Shown here one piece after another: positions 1 to 5,373 of a stretch of DNA of 24,219 nucleotides. The position numbers were made by a program, and so were the translations under genes. The notes under the pieces are model-generated. The model searched no databases. It saw only the letters and a list, made by a program, of their open reading frames with translations, and was not told the origin of the DNA. Origin of the DNA: a virus; IMG/VR virus record IMGVR_UViG_3300044678_003532, positions 1 to 24,219 of that record, one strand, 5' to 3'. Every line of letters starts with the position of its first letter. Position 1 is the first letter of the stretch.

Positions 1-1
1 A

Positions 2-118
2 ACTTTACCTCACTCAACGAATGTTGATTTTATCATGTATTCTGATTATAATGATAAAAAGAAATTAAATAGCGGCGAAATTAAATTCTATCGCGACTTT
101 TTCATTAATAATGCCTAA
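2..118 (+). CDS. C-terminal end of an unidentified protein, cut by window edge
   Basis: An open frame enters from the left edge and runs 38 codons to a TAA at 116-118. The visible part is rich in Asp, Asn and Lys and ends in FFINNA; I recognise no motif. It stops two bases before the next ATG, so the two genes are probably cotranscribed and translationally coupled. The start and function lie outside the window. Confidence 0.6.
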   Translation, partial: TLPHSTNVDFIMYSDYNDKKKLNSGEIKFYRDFFINNA

Positions 119-120
119 AA

Positions 121-378
121 ATGAACCCAGAACAGCTACAAAACCAGCAAATTCAGCAAGAAATAGACCAAATTATTCAAGACCTTGAAAGTCAAAAGGT
201 TTCTCTTGATTCTCCCGATGGTGAGGTTGGTTTAGGCGATGTTGTTGAGAGTATTTTGCAAAAGTTTGGCATCACAGAAGAACGTTTTAAATTTTGGTTT
301 AACTTGAAAGAGTGTGGATGCTCCAAAAGAAAAAAATACTTAAACAAGCTAAAACTATGGAAAAAACCCACAAATTAA
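121..378 (+). CDS. small phage protein with CGCxKRKxxLN motif, unknown function
   Basis: 85 residues. The N-terminal half is Gln/Glu-rich and probably helical (about residues 3-25). The C-terminal part has a hydrophobic FGITEERFKFWF segment followed by CGCSKRKKYLNK. From memory, a CGC-x-KRK-x2-LN ending recurs in small hypothetical proteins of tailed phages, but no function is known to me. The ATG follows the upstream stop by two bases with no Shine-Dalgarno sequence. The next gene starts inside its 3' end. Confidence 0.7.
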   Translation: MNPEQLQNQQIQQEIDQIIQDLESQKVSLDSPDGEVGLGDVVESILQKFGITEERFKFWFNLKECGCSKRKKYLNKLKLWKKPTN

Positions 379-512
379 AATCCAATACTAAATGTGACTG
401 CGGCGAAACGCTAAAAAATCACCCAAACGGCGGAGCGTGCCTAAAAAATGCTTGCACTTGGTTTCATCCAAACATTCAATATATTCGCCGCAAGTTGAGA
501 AAAGAAAGTTGA
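357..512 (+). CDS. small cysteine-rich protein, possible zinc knuckle
   Basis: 51 residues if the ATG at 357 is used; an in-frame ATG at 312 would add 15 residues wholly inside the upstream gene. Four Cys lie in the first half (CDC, then two more before a WFHPN segment), followed by a basic tail (RRKLRKES). The Cys/His arrangement suggests metal binding, but the spacing matches no family I can name. It overlaps the previous gene by 22 bases in another frame and ends just before a promoter. Confidence 0.6.
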   Translation: MEKTHKLKSNTKCDCGETLKNHPNGGACLKNACTWFHPNIQYIRRKLRKES

Positions 513-536
513 CAGTGGCCTTTCTTGAGTTAGATT
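509..536 (+). promoter_or_regulatory. sigma70-like promoter of the lysin gene
   Basis: -35 TTGACA (509-514), 16-bp spacer, -10 TAGATT (531-536). The -35 overlaps the TGA stop of the upstream gene. There are 32 bases to the ATG, so this mRNA has a short A/C-rich leader containing TTAACCAAACTC and no Shine-Dalgarno site. Confidence 0.7.
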
Positions 537-568
537 AGTGCGTCGAAAGCATTAACCAAACTCATCTC

Positions 569-1222
569 ATGAAAAAAATCACAACACTCTTCTTTGCTCT
601 CATGAGCATCATTGTCGCAGCAGTTTCATTTTCGCATGCACAAGACACTGAAACGCCCAAAAAGATTTCTTTGCTTGATGCATTCCGAGGAATGGTTTCA
701 AAGATAAAGCAGTCAACGTCTTCAAAAACGCACAAAGCTCAGCCAGTTAAGTTTGTTGCAGTTTCAGAAAGTTACGATGCTCGTCAGCACAGCATTGTGA
801 CTGCTGCTCGACTAGATATGTTTTTAAAAGGTGTTTTGCGAAACAAAGGCAGTTTGTTCATTAGTGTGGCGCGAGACAATGACATTTGTCCAATTGTTCT
901 TGCAGCAATCGCCATGCACGAATCAGCAAATGGCAACAGCAAATTCTCTCGCGAACGAAATAATGTTTTTGGTATTTATTTGCGGGGAAAATATCATTAT
1001 TTTGATTCTGTGGATGAGTGCGTGAAGTATGCAGGCAAACTTCTTGGCGGCAAAATGTATTGCGGCGGCAGAAATTATACTGTTAAAAAAATCCAGCAAA
1101 TTTACTGCCCAGTTGGCGCAGGTAATGATCCTCGCGGCATCAATAAATATTGGCTGAGCGGTGTGTTGGACAAAATGAAAACGCTTTGGGGCAGAGAAAT
1201 CTGCGTTCTTATTAATGCATAA
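569..1222 (+). CDS. secreted glucosaminidase-type peptidoglycan hydrolase (putative lysin)
   Basis: 217 residues. Residues 1-24 form a Sec signal peptide: KK at positions 2-3, a hydrophobic core and a likely signal peptidase I site after SHA. A linker follows to about residue 85. Residues 95-205 resemble the FlgJ/LytD glucosaminidase fold: AIAMHESANGNS holds the candidate catalytic Glu118, followed by ERNNVFGI, a YFDSVDECVKYAGKLL helix and a C-terminal INKYW segment. The family cleaves glycan strands of peptidoglycan. With a signal peptide it would be exported by Sec, so it could act as a secreted endolysin; a virion-associated role cannot be excluded. No holin gene is obvious nearby. It has its own promoter at 509. 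Confidence 0.8.
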   Translation: MKKITTLFFALMSIIVAAVSFSHAQDTETPKKISLLDAFRGMVSKIKQSTSSKTHKAQPVKFVAVSESYDARQHSIVTAARLDMFLKGVLRNKGSLFISVARDNDICPIVLAAIAMHESANGNSKFSRERNNVFGIYLRGKYHYFDSVDECVKYAGKLLGGKMYCGGRNYTVKKIQQIYCPVGAGNDPRGINKYWLSGVLDKMKTLWGREICVLINA

Positions 1223-1226
1223 GTAT

Positions 1227-1254
1227 TTGACAAGATCAAAAACCTCTCTATATT
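1227..1254 (+). promoter_or_regulatory. leaderless promoter of the 1261 gene
   Basis: -35 TTGACA (1227-1232), 16-bp spacer, -10 TATATT (1249-1254), then six bases to the ATG. The predicted transcription start falls at or beside the A of the start codon. Confidence 0.8.
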
Positions 1255-1260
1255 AACAAC

Positions 1261-1500
1261 ATGAAAGAACAACCATCCAATCCATTTGCAGAACTGAACG
1301 AGAGTTCTTCATTGGGAGAAATTAATGCAGCAGTTAGACCTTTTGATTACATGATTAGTCTTCGTTACTTTGGCGAATACACTGGTAAAGCTATTTTCCT
1401 CGGCGCAGGTGGGCCTTGCCAGTGGAAAATTGTCAAAGACTCTCAGGACTGCTGGTGTTTGGTGCCTAAAACTCTTAAAAAACAACTAGAAAACAAGTAA
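1261..1500 (+). CDS. hypothetical protein
   Basis: 79 residues, no recognised domain. The N-terminal third is polar (NPFAELNESSSLGE); the C-terminal half (GKAIFLGAGGPCQWKIV, CWCLVPKTLKKQ) looks like a compact beta-rich fold. Probably the first gene of a small operon: the next ATG follows its stop by five bases, and two further genes follow or overlap before the next promoter at 2151. Confidence 0.7.
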   Translation: MKEQPSNPFAELNESSSLGEINAAVRPFDYMISLRYFGEYTGKAIFLGAGGPCQWKIVKDSQDCWCLVPKTLKKQLENK

Positions 1501-1505
1501 AAACG

Positions 1506-1688
1506 ATGAAGGACGACAGTTTTTTATTACTAATGGGAGCTGGATTTGGGTTATTTTTTGGCTCTTTTATTGGATGGGGAATAACCGCTGACCATTTTCA
1601 TCAAGAAATTATTGATAAAGGTTTCGCAGAGTGGCGCATTATCGCTGGAACAAGAGAAGTCGAATTTAAATGGAAAGAAAACAAATAA
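1506..1688 (+). CDS. small single-pass membrane protein
   Basis: 60 residues. Residues 6-27 are a hydrophobic, Gly-rich transmembrane segment (LLLMGAGFGLFFGSFIGWGI). A soluble tail ends in TREVEFKWKENK. From memory this shape, a short transmembrane helix then a charged tail ending in F-x-WK, recurs among small phage membrane proteins of unknown role. It could be a lysis or envelope-active factor, but only its membrane nature is visible. Spaced five bases from the upstream stop. Confidence 0.7.
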   Translation: MKDDSFLLLMGAGFGLFFGSFIGWGITADHFHQEIIDKGFAEWRIIAGTREVEFKWKENK

Positions 1689-1692
1689 AAAT

Positions 1693-1953
1693 ATGAATTT
1701 TTCAGTATATGCAGAACGCAAGGTTGGATTTGATTCAACCATCGAAACCATCAAATTTACCAAAGACGGAACCGAATTTCATCTAAACAAAGAACAAGTA
1801 GATGAAATGCAAGCAGTTTTGGCGGGAAAACGCTTTTGTCTTAGTTTTTTTCAAACAAAAAGCGATTATTCACCTTATCAAGTTATTCTTTGCTCCAGTG
1901 AAAATGGCGAACAACTTAACGCAACAACCTTTGACGATGAAAGCGACTCTTGA
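1693..1953 (+). CDS. hypothetical protein
   Basis: 86 residues from the ATG at 1693 (MNFSVYAERK). A longer in-frame start at 1612 would run through the upstream gene and is not favoured; the chosen start is four bases after the upstream stop. The sequence alternates hydrophobic and charged residues (TIETIKFTKDGTEFHLN), suggesting beta strands, and ends acidic (FDDESDS). No domain recognised. Its last 17 bases overlap the next gene. Confidence 0.65.
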   Translation: MNFSVYAERKVGFDSTIETIKFTKDGTEFHLNKEQVDEMQAVLAGKRFCLSFFQTKSDYSPYQVILCSSENGEQLNATTFDDESDS

Positions 1954-2158
1954 ATTTGAACTGCCCCAAGATGCCATTGAGCACCAGACAGCCATTGACG
2001 GCTGGAAATGGCGCATGATTGTGAACGAAATCATTGAAAATCTTCGCCAAGATTTAAAATACAATAATAATCTGCATGCCGAAGCTGGCAAAAGTCTCGA
2101 AAGTTTGCGGGGTTTCATCTATCAAAGAATAGCAGAAGAGAACATTATCCTTGACTAA
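1937..2158 (+). CDS. small phage protein beginning MKATLEFELP, unknown function
   Basis: 73 residues. The N-terminus MKATLEFELPQDAIEHQTAI and the following GWKWRMIVNEIIENLRQ helix resemble a small protein type common in phage genomes (M-[RK]-A-x-LEF-x-LP start, about 70-80 residues), which I know without a function. Reading from an in-frame ATG at 1802 would add 45 residues from another gene's coding region, so the internal ATG is preferred. The stop TAA (2156-2158) overlaps the -35 region of the next promoter. Confidence 0.7.
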   Translation: MKATLEFELPQDAIEHQTAIDGWKWRMIVNEIIENLRQDLKYNNNLHAEAGKSLESLRGFIYQRIAEENIILD

Positions 2159-2178
2159 ATCAATAAACTCGCTATATT
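2151..2178 (+). promoter_or_regulatory. leaderless promoter of the 2185 repeat-protein gene
   Basis: -35 TTGACT (2151-2156), 16-bp spacer, -10 TATATT (2173-2178), six bases to the ATG. The upstream stop codon shares its T with the last base of the -35 and runs into the spacer. Confidence 0.8.
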
Positions 2179-2184
2179 AAAGAC

Positions 2185-2643
2185 ATGAAAACCGAACAAA
2201 CCATCGCTCAATTTCTAAAAGTTAATACCTTTCCATTTGTTATTGAAGATAAAAATGGTAAACTAATCTATCGTGAAATTTCAGATGGATTTTGGAGCAA
2301 GCGTGAGTACGATGATGAAGGCAATGAAATCCGTTATGAATCTTCAGATGGATTTTGGGTCAAGAGAGAGTACAATGATGAAGGCAATGAAATCCGTTTT
2401 GAAAATTCATATGGATTTTGGGGCAAGAGTGAGTATGATGATAGAGGCAATGAAATCCATTATGAATCTTCAAATGGATTTTGGATCAAGCATGAGTATG
2501 ATGACGAGGGCAATGAAATCTATAGTGAAAATTCAAATGGAGAAATCATTGATAACCGCCCTAAGCCGATGATTGAATTGACTCTTGAAGACATCGCAAA
2601 GCTCAAAGGCGTTGATGCAAGTCAAATCAGAATCAAGGAATAA
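2185..2643 (+). CDS. tandem-repeat protein with four 21-residue GFWxK-EYDDEGNEI units
   Basis: 152 residues. Four units with a strict 21-residue (63-bp) period start near residues 34, 55, 76 and 97; each reads roughly (D/N)GFWxKxEYDDEGNEIxYE(S/N)S, with a truncated fifth. The period and Y/W/G/N pattern recall YD-type beta repeats. The C-terminus (LTLEDIAKLKGVDASQIRI) is a separate helical segment. The DNA units are very similar, so repeat number may vary by recombination. Similar acidic repeat proteins occur in phages; the function is unknown to me. Confidence 0.75.
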   Translation: MKTEQTIAQFLKVNTFPFVIEDKNGKLIYREISDGFWSKREYDDEGNEIRYESSDGFWVKREYNDEGNEIRFENSYGFWGKSEYDDRGNEIHYESSNGFWIKHEYDDEGNEIYSENSNGEIIDNRPKPMIELTLEDIAKLKGVDASQIRIKE

Positions 2644-2650
2644 AAAAATT

Positions 2651-2860
2651 ATGAACTACTCAATCCATCAATCATTCGAGATTCATGATCACGCAAACAA
2701 CTTTTCTTTTAAAGTGGGAGAAGACCCTGATGATCTTGGTTGCGTAAGTCTTTCTAGCGATGCCGCACATTCAATGTATTTTGAGCCAGAAATGGCAATT
2801 CTTGTGGCAGAAGCCCTAATCAAAGTGGCGAAAACAATACAAGAAAAGAGCAAAAAATAA
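2651..2860 (+). CDS. hypothetical protein
   Basis: 69 residues from the ATG at 2651, seven bases after the upstream stop; an in-frame ATG at 2585 lies inside the previous gene. The N-terminal two thirds look beta-rich (FEIHDHANNFSFKVGE); the last third is an amphipathic helix (EMAILVAEALIKVAKTIQEK). No domain recognised. It is the last gene before the structured non-coding region at 2873. Confidence 0.65.
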   Translation: MNYSIHQSFEIHDHANNFSFKVGEDPDDLGCVSLSSDAAHSMYFEPEMAILVAEALIKVAKTIQEKSKK

Positions 2861-2872
2861 CAAATAAAAATT

Positions 2873-3104
2873 TGCCTGCCGCGCTTACGCTGGCGGAAGT
2901 ATGTCGCCAAAGTGGATTGGGCGTTCTCGACGAACGAGTAGTGGCAGAAAAGCGAGAGATAGCGTAAACTTCGACCTTTTCGGGGAATCTCTCGGCGGCA
3001 GGCATTTAATTTCTTAAATAATGAGAGCCTAATGCAAAACGGACTGCTGCCCGCAAGGGGGGAGTAGGGACTTTCCAACATACTTGGAAGCGGTAATTCT
3101 CATT
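2873..3104 (+). ncRNA. candidate structured non-coding RNA, two domains with a possible pseudoknot
   Basis: This 302-bp gap has no convincing gene, is more G+C-rich than its neighbours and is dense in exact complementary segments. Domain 1 is closed by a perfect 9-bp stem (2873-2881 with 2996-3004). Inside are TTACGCT/AGCGTAA (2885-2891 with 2961-2967), a GGCG/CGCC hairpin (2892-2895 with 2905-2908) and a CGTTC/GAACG hairpin (2922-2926 with 2932-2936). GAGAGAT (2954-2960), inside the second stem, can pair with ATCTCTC (2987-2993) outside it, a pseudoknot topology. Domain 2 is closed by AATGAGA/TCTCATT (3020-3026 with 3098-3104) and holds CTGCT..AGTAG capped by CCC-GCAA-GGG and a TTCCAA/TTGGAA hairpin. 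The GNRA loop exists only on the + strand, matching the flanking genes. The class is unknown to me. Confidence 0.6.
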
Positions 3105-3128
3105 TCCAATTTTAAATGCAGATAACAG

Positions 3129-3156
3129 TTGACTAACCTCAAAAACTGCATATTGT
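3129..3156 (+). promoter_or_regulatory. leaderless promoter of the 3163 gene
   Basis: -35 TTGACT (3129-3134), 16-bp spacer, -10 TATTGT (3151-3156), six bases to the ATG. It lies about 25 bases past the structured RNA. Confidence 0.65.
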
Positions 3157-3162
3157 TATAAC

Positions 3163-3456
3163 ATGCAAAAACTAAAAAGAAACAACTGGTCAAACGACGA
3201 AATCGTTCATCTAGTGAACGCCATGAAGGTTAACGAAACAGCAAAAATTTTTCACTGGAGCATTGAAAGCTATAATGAAGCCATTAATGATGTTATAACA
3301 TTGTTTTTGGAGTTCGATCAGCCCGTCACTGAATGGGGCGCAATAGCCTACGGCTTGCAAGATAAGATGATTGTTAACACAGGCGGCGTTCCAGAAGACA
3401 AAGAAGAAGAGTTTATCTTGGAAAGAATAGATAACAGCACAAACATTTTACTCTAA
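3163..3456 (+). CDS. hypothetical protein
   Basis: 97 residues, mostly helical, with a basic start (MQKLKRNNW) and an acidic C-terminal third (VPEDKEEEFILERIDN). The segment WSNDEIVHLVNAMKVNETAKIFHWS could be a small helical fold, but I identify no family. Followed after ten bases by the 3467 gene, so the two are probably one message. Confidence 0.65.
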   Translation: MQKLKRNNWSNDEIVHLVNAMKVNETAKIFHWSIESYNEAINDVITLFLEFDQPVTEWGAIAYGLQDKMIVNTGGVPEDKEEEFILERIDNSTNILL

Positions 3457-3466
3457 AAAACAATTT

Positions 3467-3643
3467 ATGGACACATCAAACGAACAAAAGATCGGAAACA
3501 TTGGCAACTATTACGGCGGTCTTTGGGTCAAAACTGAAAACAACAAGTGCTACTGGAGCATCGAAAACTATGACGGCCAAAACTGGCGAGAAATCCCTGA
3601 AAGTTTATATCGCGCCCTTGTGGAATACGAAACTGCACGATAG
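3467..3643 (+). CDS. small phage protein (GNYYGGLWVK type), unknown function
   Basis: 58 residues, TAG at 3641-3643. The sequence is Trp/Tyr-rich (GNIGNYYGGLWVKTE, CYWSIENYDG) and ends with a helix (IPESLYRALVEYETAR). From memory it matches a short conserved phage protein type with the same GNYYGGL..IENWDG..W.EIPESLY pattern; no function is known to me. Its starting context (ATTTATGG) has no Shine-Dalgarno sequence. Confidence 0.7.
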   Translation: MDTSNEQKIGNIGNYYGGLWVKTENNKCYWSIENYDGQNWREIPESLYRALVEYETAR

Positions 3644-3670
3644 TCTCTTACGAAGATGCACTAACGTAGT

Positions 3671-3724
3671 TTGTAATGATTTTTTAATAAAATATACTAT
3701 TTATAATGATTTCTTAATGAAATA
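3671..3724 (+). repeat. two 24-bp direct repeats, AT-rich
   Basis: Units at 3671-3694 and 3701-3724, period 30 bp, pattern TTRTAATGATTTYTTAAT then RAAATA. They fill the gap between the 3467 and 3785 genes. About 20 bases further on, GTGTAATATT (3743-3752) resembles the motif ahead of the late genes. No gene in this stretch. Confidence 0.55.
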
Positions 3725-3784
3725 AAACATTTTCGCCGCATTGTGTAATATTTTAATGCCATTTTAAACCATTTAAAACATCAA

Positions 3785-3982
3785 ATGAAACTCTTGGGAA
3801 AGCTACTTTGTAAATTTTTAAGTTACTGGCTGAGCAGTAAAGAAGAACGCGAAAAAGAATTGAGCGAATGCTTGCGTTGTTTGGAGCCTCAAAAACCCTT
3901 GAAAAACAACAAAATTTATCAGCGCAAAAAGCCTAAATTCTTGCCTAAAAAAAGAAACAATTTTGGAGCGAAGAAAAGCTGA
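3785..3982 (+). CDS. small highly basic hypothetical protein
   Basis: 65 residues. A hydrophobic or amphipathic N-terminus (MKLLGKLLCKFLSYWL) is followed by a charged helix with CLRC and a very Lys-rich tail (QRKKPKFLPKKRNN). It could bind membrane or nucleic acid. No TTGAC-type promoter precedes it. Confidence 0.5.
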   Translation: MKLLGKLLCKFLSYWLSSKEEREKELSECLRCLEPQKPLKNNKIYQRKKPKFLPKKRNNFGAKKS

Positions 3983-4410
3983 GTTTTTCCTTGATTATCA
4001 AGGGATTGCGAGGCGTGGGCGCTGGGATTTCAATAGGCCCAAAGACCCTCAAGAATAAGAGAAAGAATACTAGAGAAAACAATAAGAGTATATATAGAGA
4101 ATAATAGAGAGAAACAATGGGAAAATAAGAGAATAAAAAGAGAGTTTAGGGGTGTTTAAGGGTGTTTTAGGGGGTTAAGAGCTTCCACAGCAATTTAAAT
4201 GTATTAAAAATCCCCCAAAAACCTCTCAAAAATGCGAATTTTTCCCCAAAATTACCCCACCAAAAGCGGCAAAGTATGCTTTTTTACTGGCTAAAATACA
4301 AAAAGTATGCTTTTTTACTGGGCTAAATACAAAAAATAAGGTTTTTCACTGGGCTAAATACAAACCCATGCAAATTTTGCAGCTTTGAAAGCGATTTCTC
4401 TTAAAAGAGG
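3983..4410 (+). other. non-coding, origin-like region (polypurine tract, G- and C-runs, tandem repeats)
   Basis: No gene in this stretch. In order: a CCTTGA/TCAAGG hairpin near 3990-4004; a strongly purine-rich + strand from about 4051 to 4145; three G-runs (4149-4152, 4160-4162, 4170-4174) in TTTAGGGGTG-like units; matching C-runs at 4212-4216, 4244-4247 and 4255-4258; then three tandem repeats (4271-4363). Strand asymmetry, G-runs and iteron-like repeats together are typical of replication origins or large regulatory regions. This is inference; no initiator gene is adjacent. Confidence 0.45.
4271..4363 (+). repeat. three tandem repeats of about 32 bp (iteron-like)
   Basis: Units at about 4271-4302, 4303-4334 and 4335-4363. 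The first two are near identical: AAGTATGCTTTTTTACTGG followed by CTAAAWACAAA. The third is diverged at its start (AATAAGGTTTTTCACTGGG). A period close to three helical turns would put the same base pattern on one face of the DNA. Possible initiator or repressor binding sites. Confidence 0.75.
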
Positions 4411-4438
4411 TTGACAAAAGAGTTTTCGCCCCTATACT
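4411..4438 (+). promoter_or_regulatory. strong promoter ahead of the 4524 gene and tRNA cluster
   Basis: -35 TTGACA (4411-4416), 16-bp spacer, -10 TATACT (4433-4438). It is 85 bases from the start codon, the longest leader in the window, and the transcript would run into the tRNA genes. Confidence 0.75.
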
Positions 4439-4456
4439 ATAGCAGTAAACTTTCAG

Positions 4457-4516
4457 GAAATTTGAACACTTCCTAGCCAAATAAAAGAAATTTGAACCAC
4501 ACTCAACCAAATAAGA
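4457..4516 (+). repeat. two exact-length 30-bp repeats in the leader of the 4524 gene
   Basis: Units 4457-4486 and 4487-4516 share GAAATTTGAA at the start and CCAAATAARA at the end. They lie wholly within the predicted 5' leader. They may be operator sites or an RNA element; no hairpin is evident. Confidence 0.65.
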
Positions 4517-4523
4517 GAAAAAT

Positions 4524-4940
4524 ATGAGTCAAAAATGCAACACACTTCTCTGCGGAAAAGAAGCAGTGTATAAGCACAGTCGCACTGGAGAATCTAAATG
4601 CGCCCATTGTCGCGATAAGAGAGGCGACAGATATTCCCTAGCATGGATTGCTCTTGAAGAAGACGACGATGGGTTTTTGAAACTCCCTCCTGCAAAAGTT
4701 AATCTTCCTTATAGCGTATATGAAACTAGCCACGGCCATCTTGTCGTGACAGAAGATGAAGAGAGTAGTGTTTATTTTTCCAAGAGAGAAGAAGAAGCAA
4801 AAAAAGTTTGCGGCGAATTAAATAAGGCATTTAAAAACGGCGCGAATTCTGTTCTTCACAAATTGGACTCTTTTTCTCTTGACCAGCGGCGAAACTTTGG
4901 TATAGTATGGGGAAACAATTCAATGAACGTGAATAATTGA
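4524..4940 (+). CDS. protein with N-terminal four-cysteine zinc-ribbon-like motif
   Basis: 138 residues. Cys5, Cys10, Cys26 and Cys29 (C-x4-C ... C-x2-C, the last pair within KCAHCRDKRGD) form a probable zinc site. The middle is acidic with beta character (LPYSVYETSHGHLVV); a helical segment follows (REEEAKKVCGELNKAF). No known family. The repeat-bearing leader suggests dedicated regulation. It precedes the tRNAs in the same transcript. Confidence 0.65.
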   Translation: MSQKCNTLLCGKEAVYKHSRTGESKCAHCRDKRGDRYSLAWIALEEDDDGFLKLPPAKVNLPYSVYETSHGHLVVTEDEESSVYFSKREEEAKKVCGELNKAFKNGANSVLHKLDSFSLDQRRNFGIVWGNNSMNVNN

Positions 4941-4972
4941 AACCAATTTATGAACGCGATTTTTCTTAATAA

Positions 4973-5047
4973 TCCCAAGTAGCTCAGCGGTAGAGCGGGT
5001 GGCTGTTAACCACTAGGTCGTAGGTTCGAACCCTACTTTGGGAGCCA
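4973..5047 (+). tRNA. tRNA-Asn (GUU)
   Basis: 75 nt, full cloverleaf. Acceptor TCCCAAG/TTTGGGA, D stem GCTC/GAGC, anticodon stem GGTGG/CCACT with loop CTGTTAA (anticodon GTT), T arm GTAGG-TTCGAAC-CCTAC, discriminator G and encoded CCA. Confidence 0.93.
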
Positions 5048-5075
5048 ATTTATGAACGCGATTTTCTTTAATAAT

Positions 5076-5151
5076 AGCAGGGTGGACAAGAGGTTAAGTC
5101 GTTTGGCTCATAACCAAAAGATCGAGGGTTCGAATCCCTCCCCTGCAACCA
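5076..5151 (+). tRNA. CAU tRNA with initiator features, probably tRNA-fMet
   Basis: 76 nt with encoded CCA. The anticodon loop CTCATAA gives CAU. Fixing the 5-bp T stem (GAGGG/CCCTC) leaves 3' acceptor CCCTGCA, so position 1 is A facing A72, an unpaired end; positions 2-7 pair fully (GCAGGG/CCCTGC). The D stem has A11:U24, G10:C25 and C12:G23, and the discriminator is A73. An unpaired 1/72, A11:U24, G2:C71, C3:G70 and A73 are known features of bacterial initiator tRNA and formylase recognition. The anticodon stem (TTTGG/CCAAA) keeps two of the three conserved G:C pairs, with U29:A41 in place of the third. Elongator Met or lysidine-modified Ile2 are less likely because they normally have a paired 1:72 and Y11:R24. 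Confidence 0.85.
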
Positions 5152-5235
5152 ATTTATGAATGCGATTTCTCGTAATAAGCAAAAAAACTCTAATTAAAAC
5201 GCGCCAAATAATGAGCGCAGTTTTCAGAAATAAAT

Positions 5236-5307
5236 ATGTTGGACATCACTTTTCTTGCTTTTGTAATAGCAGCAGCTTCTGTGCTTTTTCTACTGGTTAT
5301 GGAATAA
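5236..5307 (+). CDS. 23-residue single-helix membrane micropeptide
   Basis: ATG at 5236, TAA at 5305-5307. Almost the whole peptide is hydrophobic (starts MLDITFLAFVIA, ends LLVME), enough for one transmembrane helix. It follows directly on the last copy of the tRNA-spacer repeat. Translation is unproven, but the uninterrupted hydrophobic composition argues against chance. Confidence 0.45.
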   Translation: MLDITFLAFVIAAASVLFLLVME

Positions 5308-5339
5308 AAAATGGATAAAAAATGCGGCGAAAATAAATC

Positions 5340-5367
5340 TTGACGCGGATTAAAAACCCATTATATT
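5340..5367 (+). promoter_or_regulatory. leaderless promoter of the 5374 gene
   Basis: -35 TTGACG (5340-5345), 16-bp spacer, -10 TATATT (5362-5367), six bases to the ATG. Confidence 0.8.
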
Positions 5368-5373
5368 ATCCCC

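Larger units (their letters stand above)
4944..5235 (+). repeat. four copies of a 30-base spacer repeat around the tRNA genes
   Basis: Copies at about 4944-4972, 5045-5075, 5149-5179 and a diverged one at 5206-5235. Pattern: CCAATTTATGAACGCGATTT, then a TTC/TAATAAT tail. Copies precede tRNA-Asn, the CAU tRNA, a spacer and the 5236 micro-gene. Each contains an ATG opening that would read MNAIxxN (MSAVFRN in the last). They look like products of tandem duplication of a tRNA-plus-spacer unit. Confidence 0.7.

Noticed and set aside
2689-3081. A 130-codon reading frame on the - strand across the structured region
   Set aside because: It overlaps a + strand gene and the stem-rich interval, has no promoter or ribosome site, and its sequence looks like translated RNA structure.
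3988-4004. CCTTGA/TCAAGG hairpin as a terminator
   Set aside because: The T-run lies before, not after, the stem for + strand transcription, and the - strand side has A's.
5076-5151. CAU tRNA as lysidine-type tRNA-Ile2
   Set aside because: An unpaired A1/A72 and A11:U24 are unusual for it; kept as the main alternative, to be excluded by modelling.
5311-5343. Ten-residue reading frame between the micropeptide and the 5374 gene
   Set aside because: Too short to support, and merged with the -35 of the next promoter.
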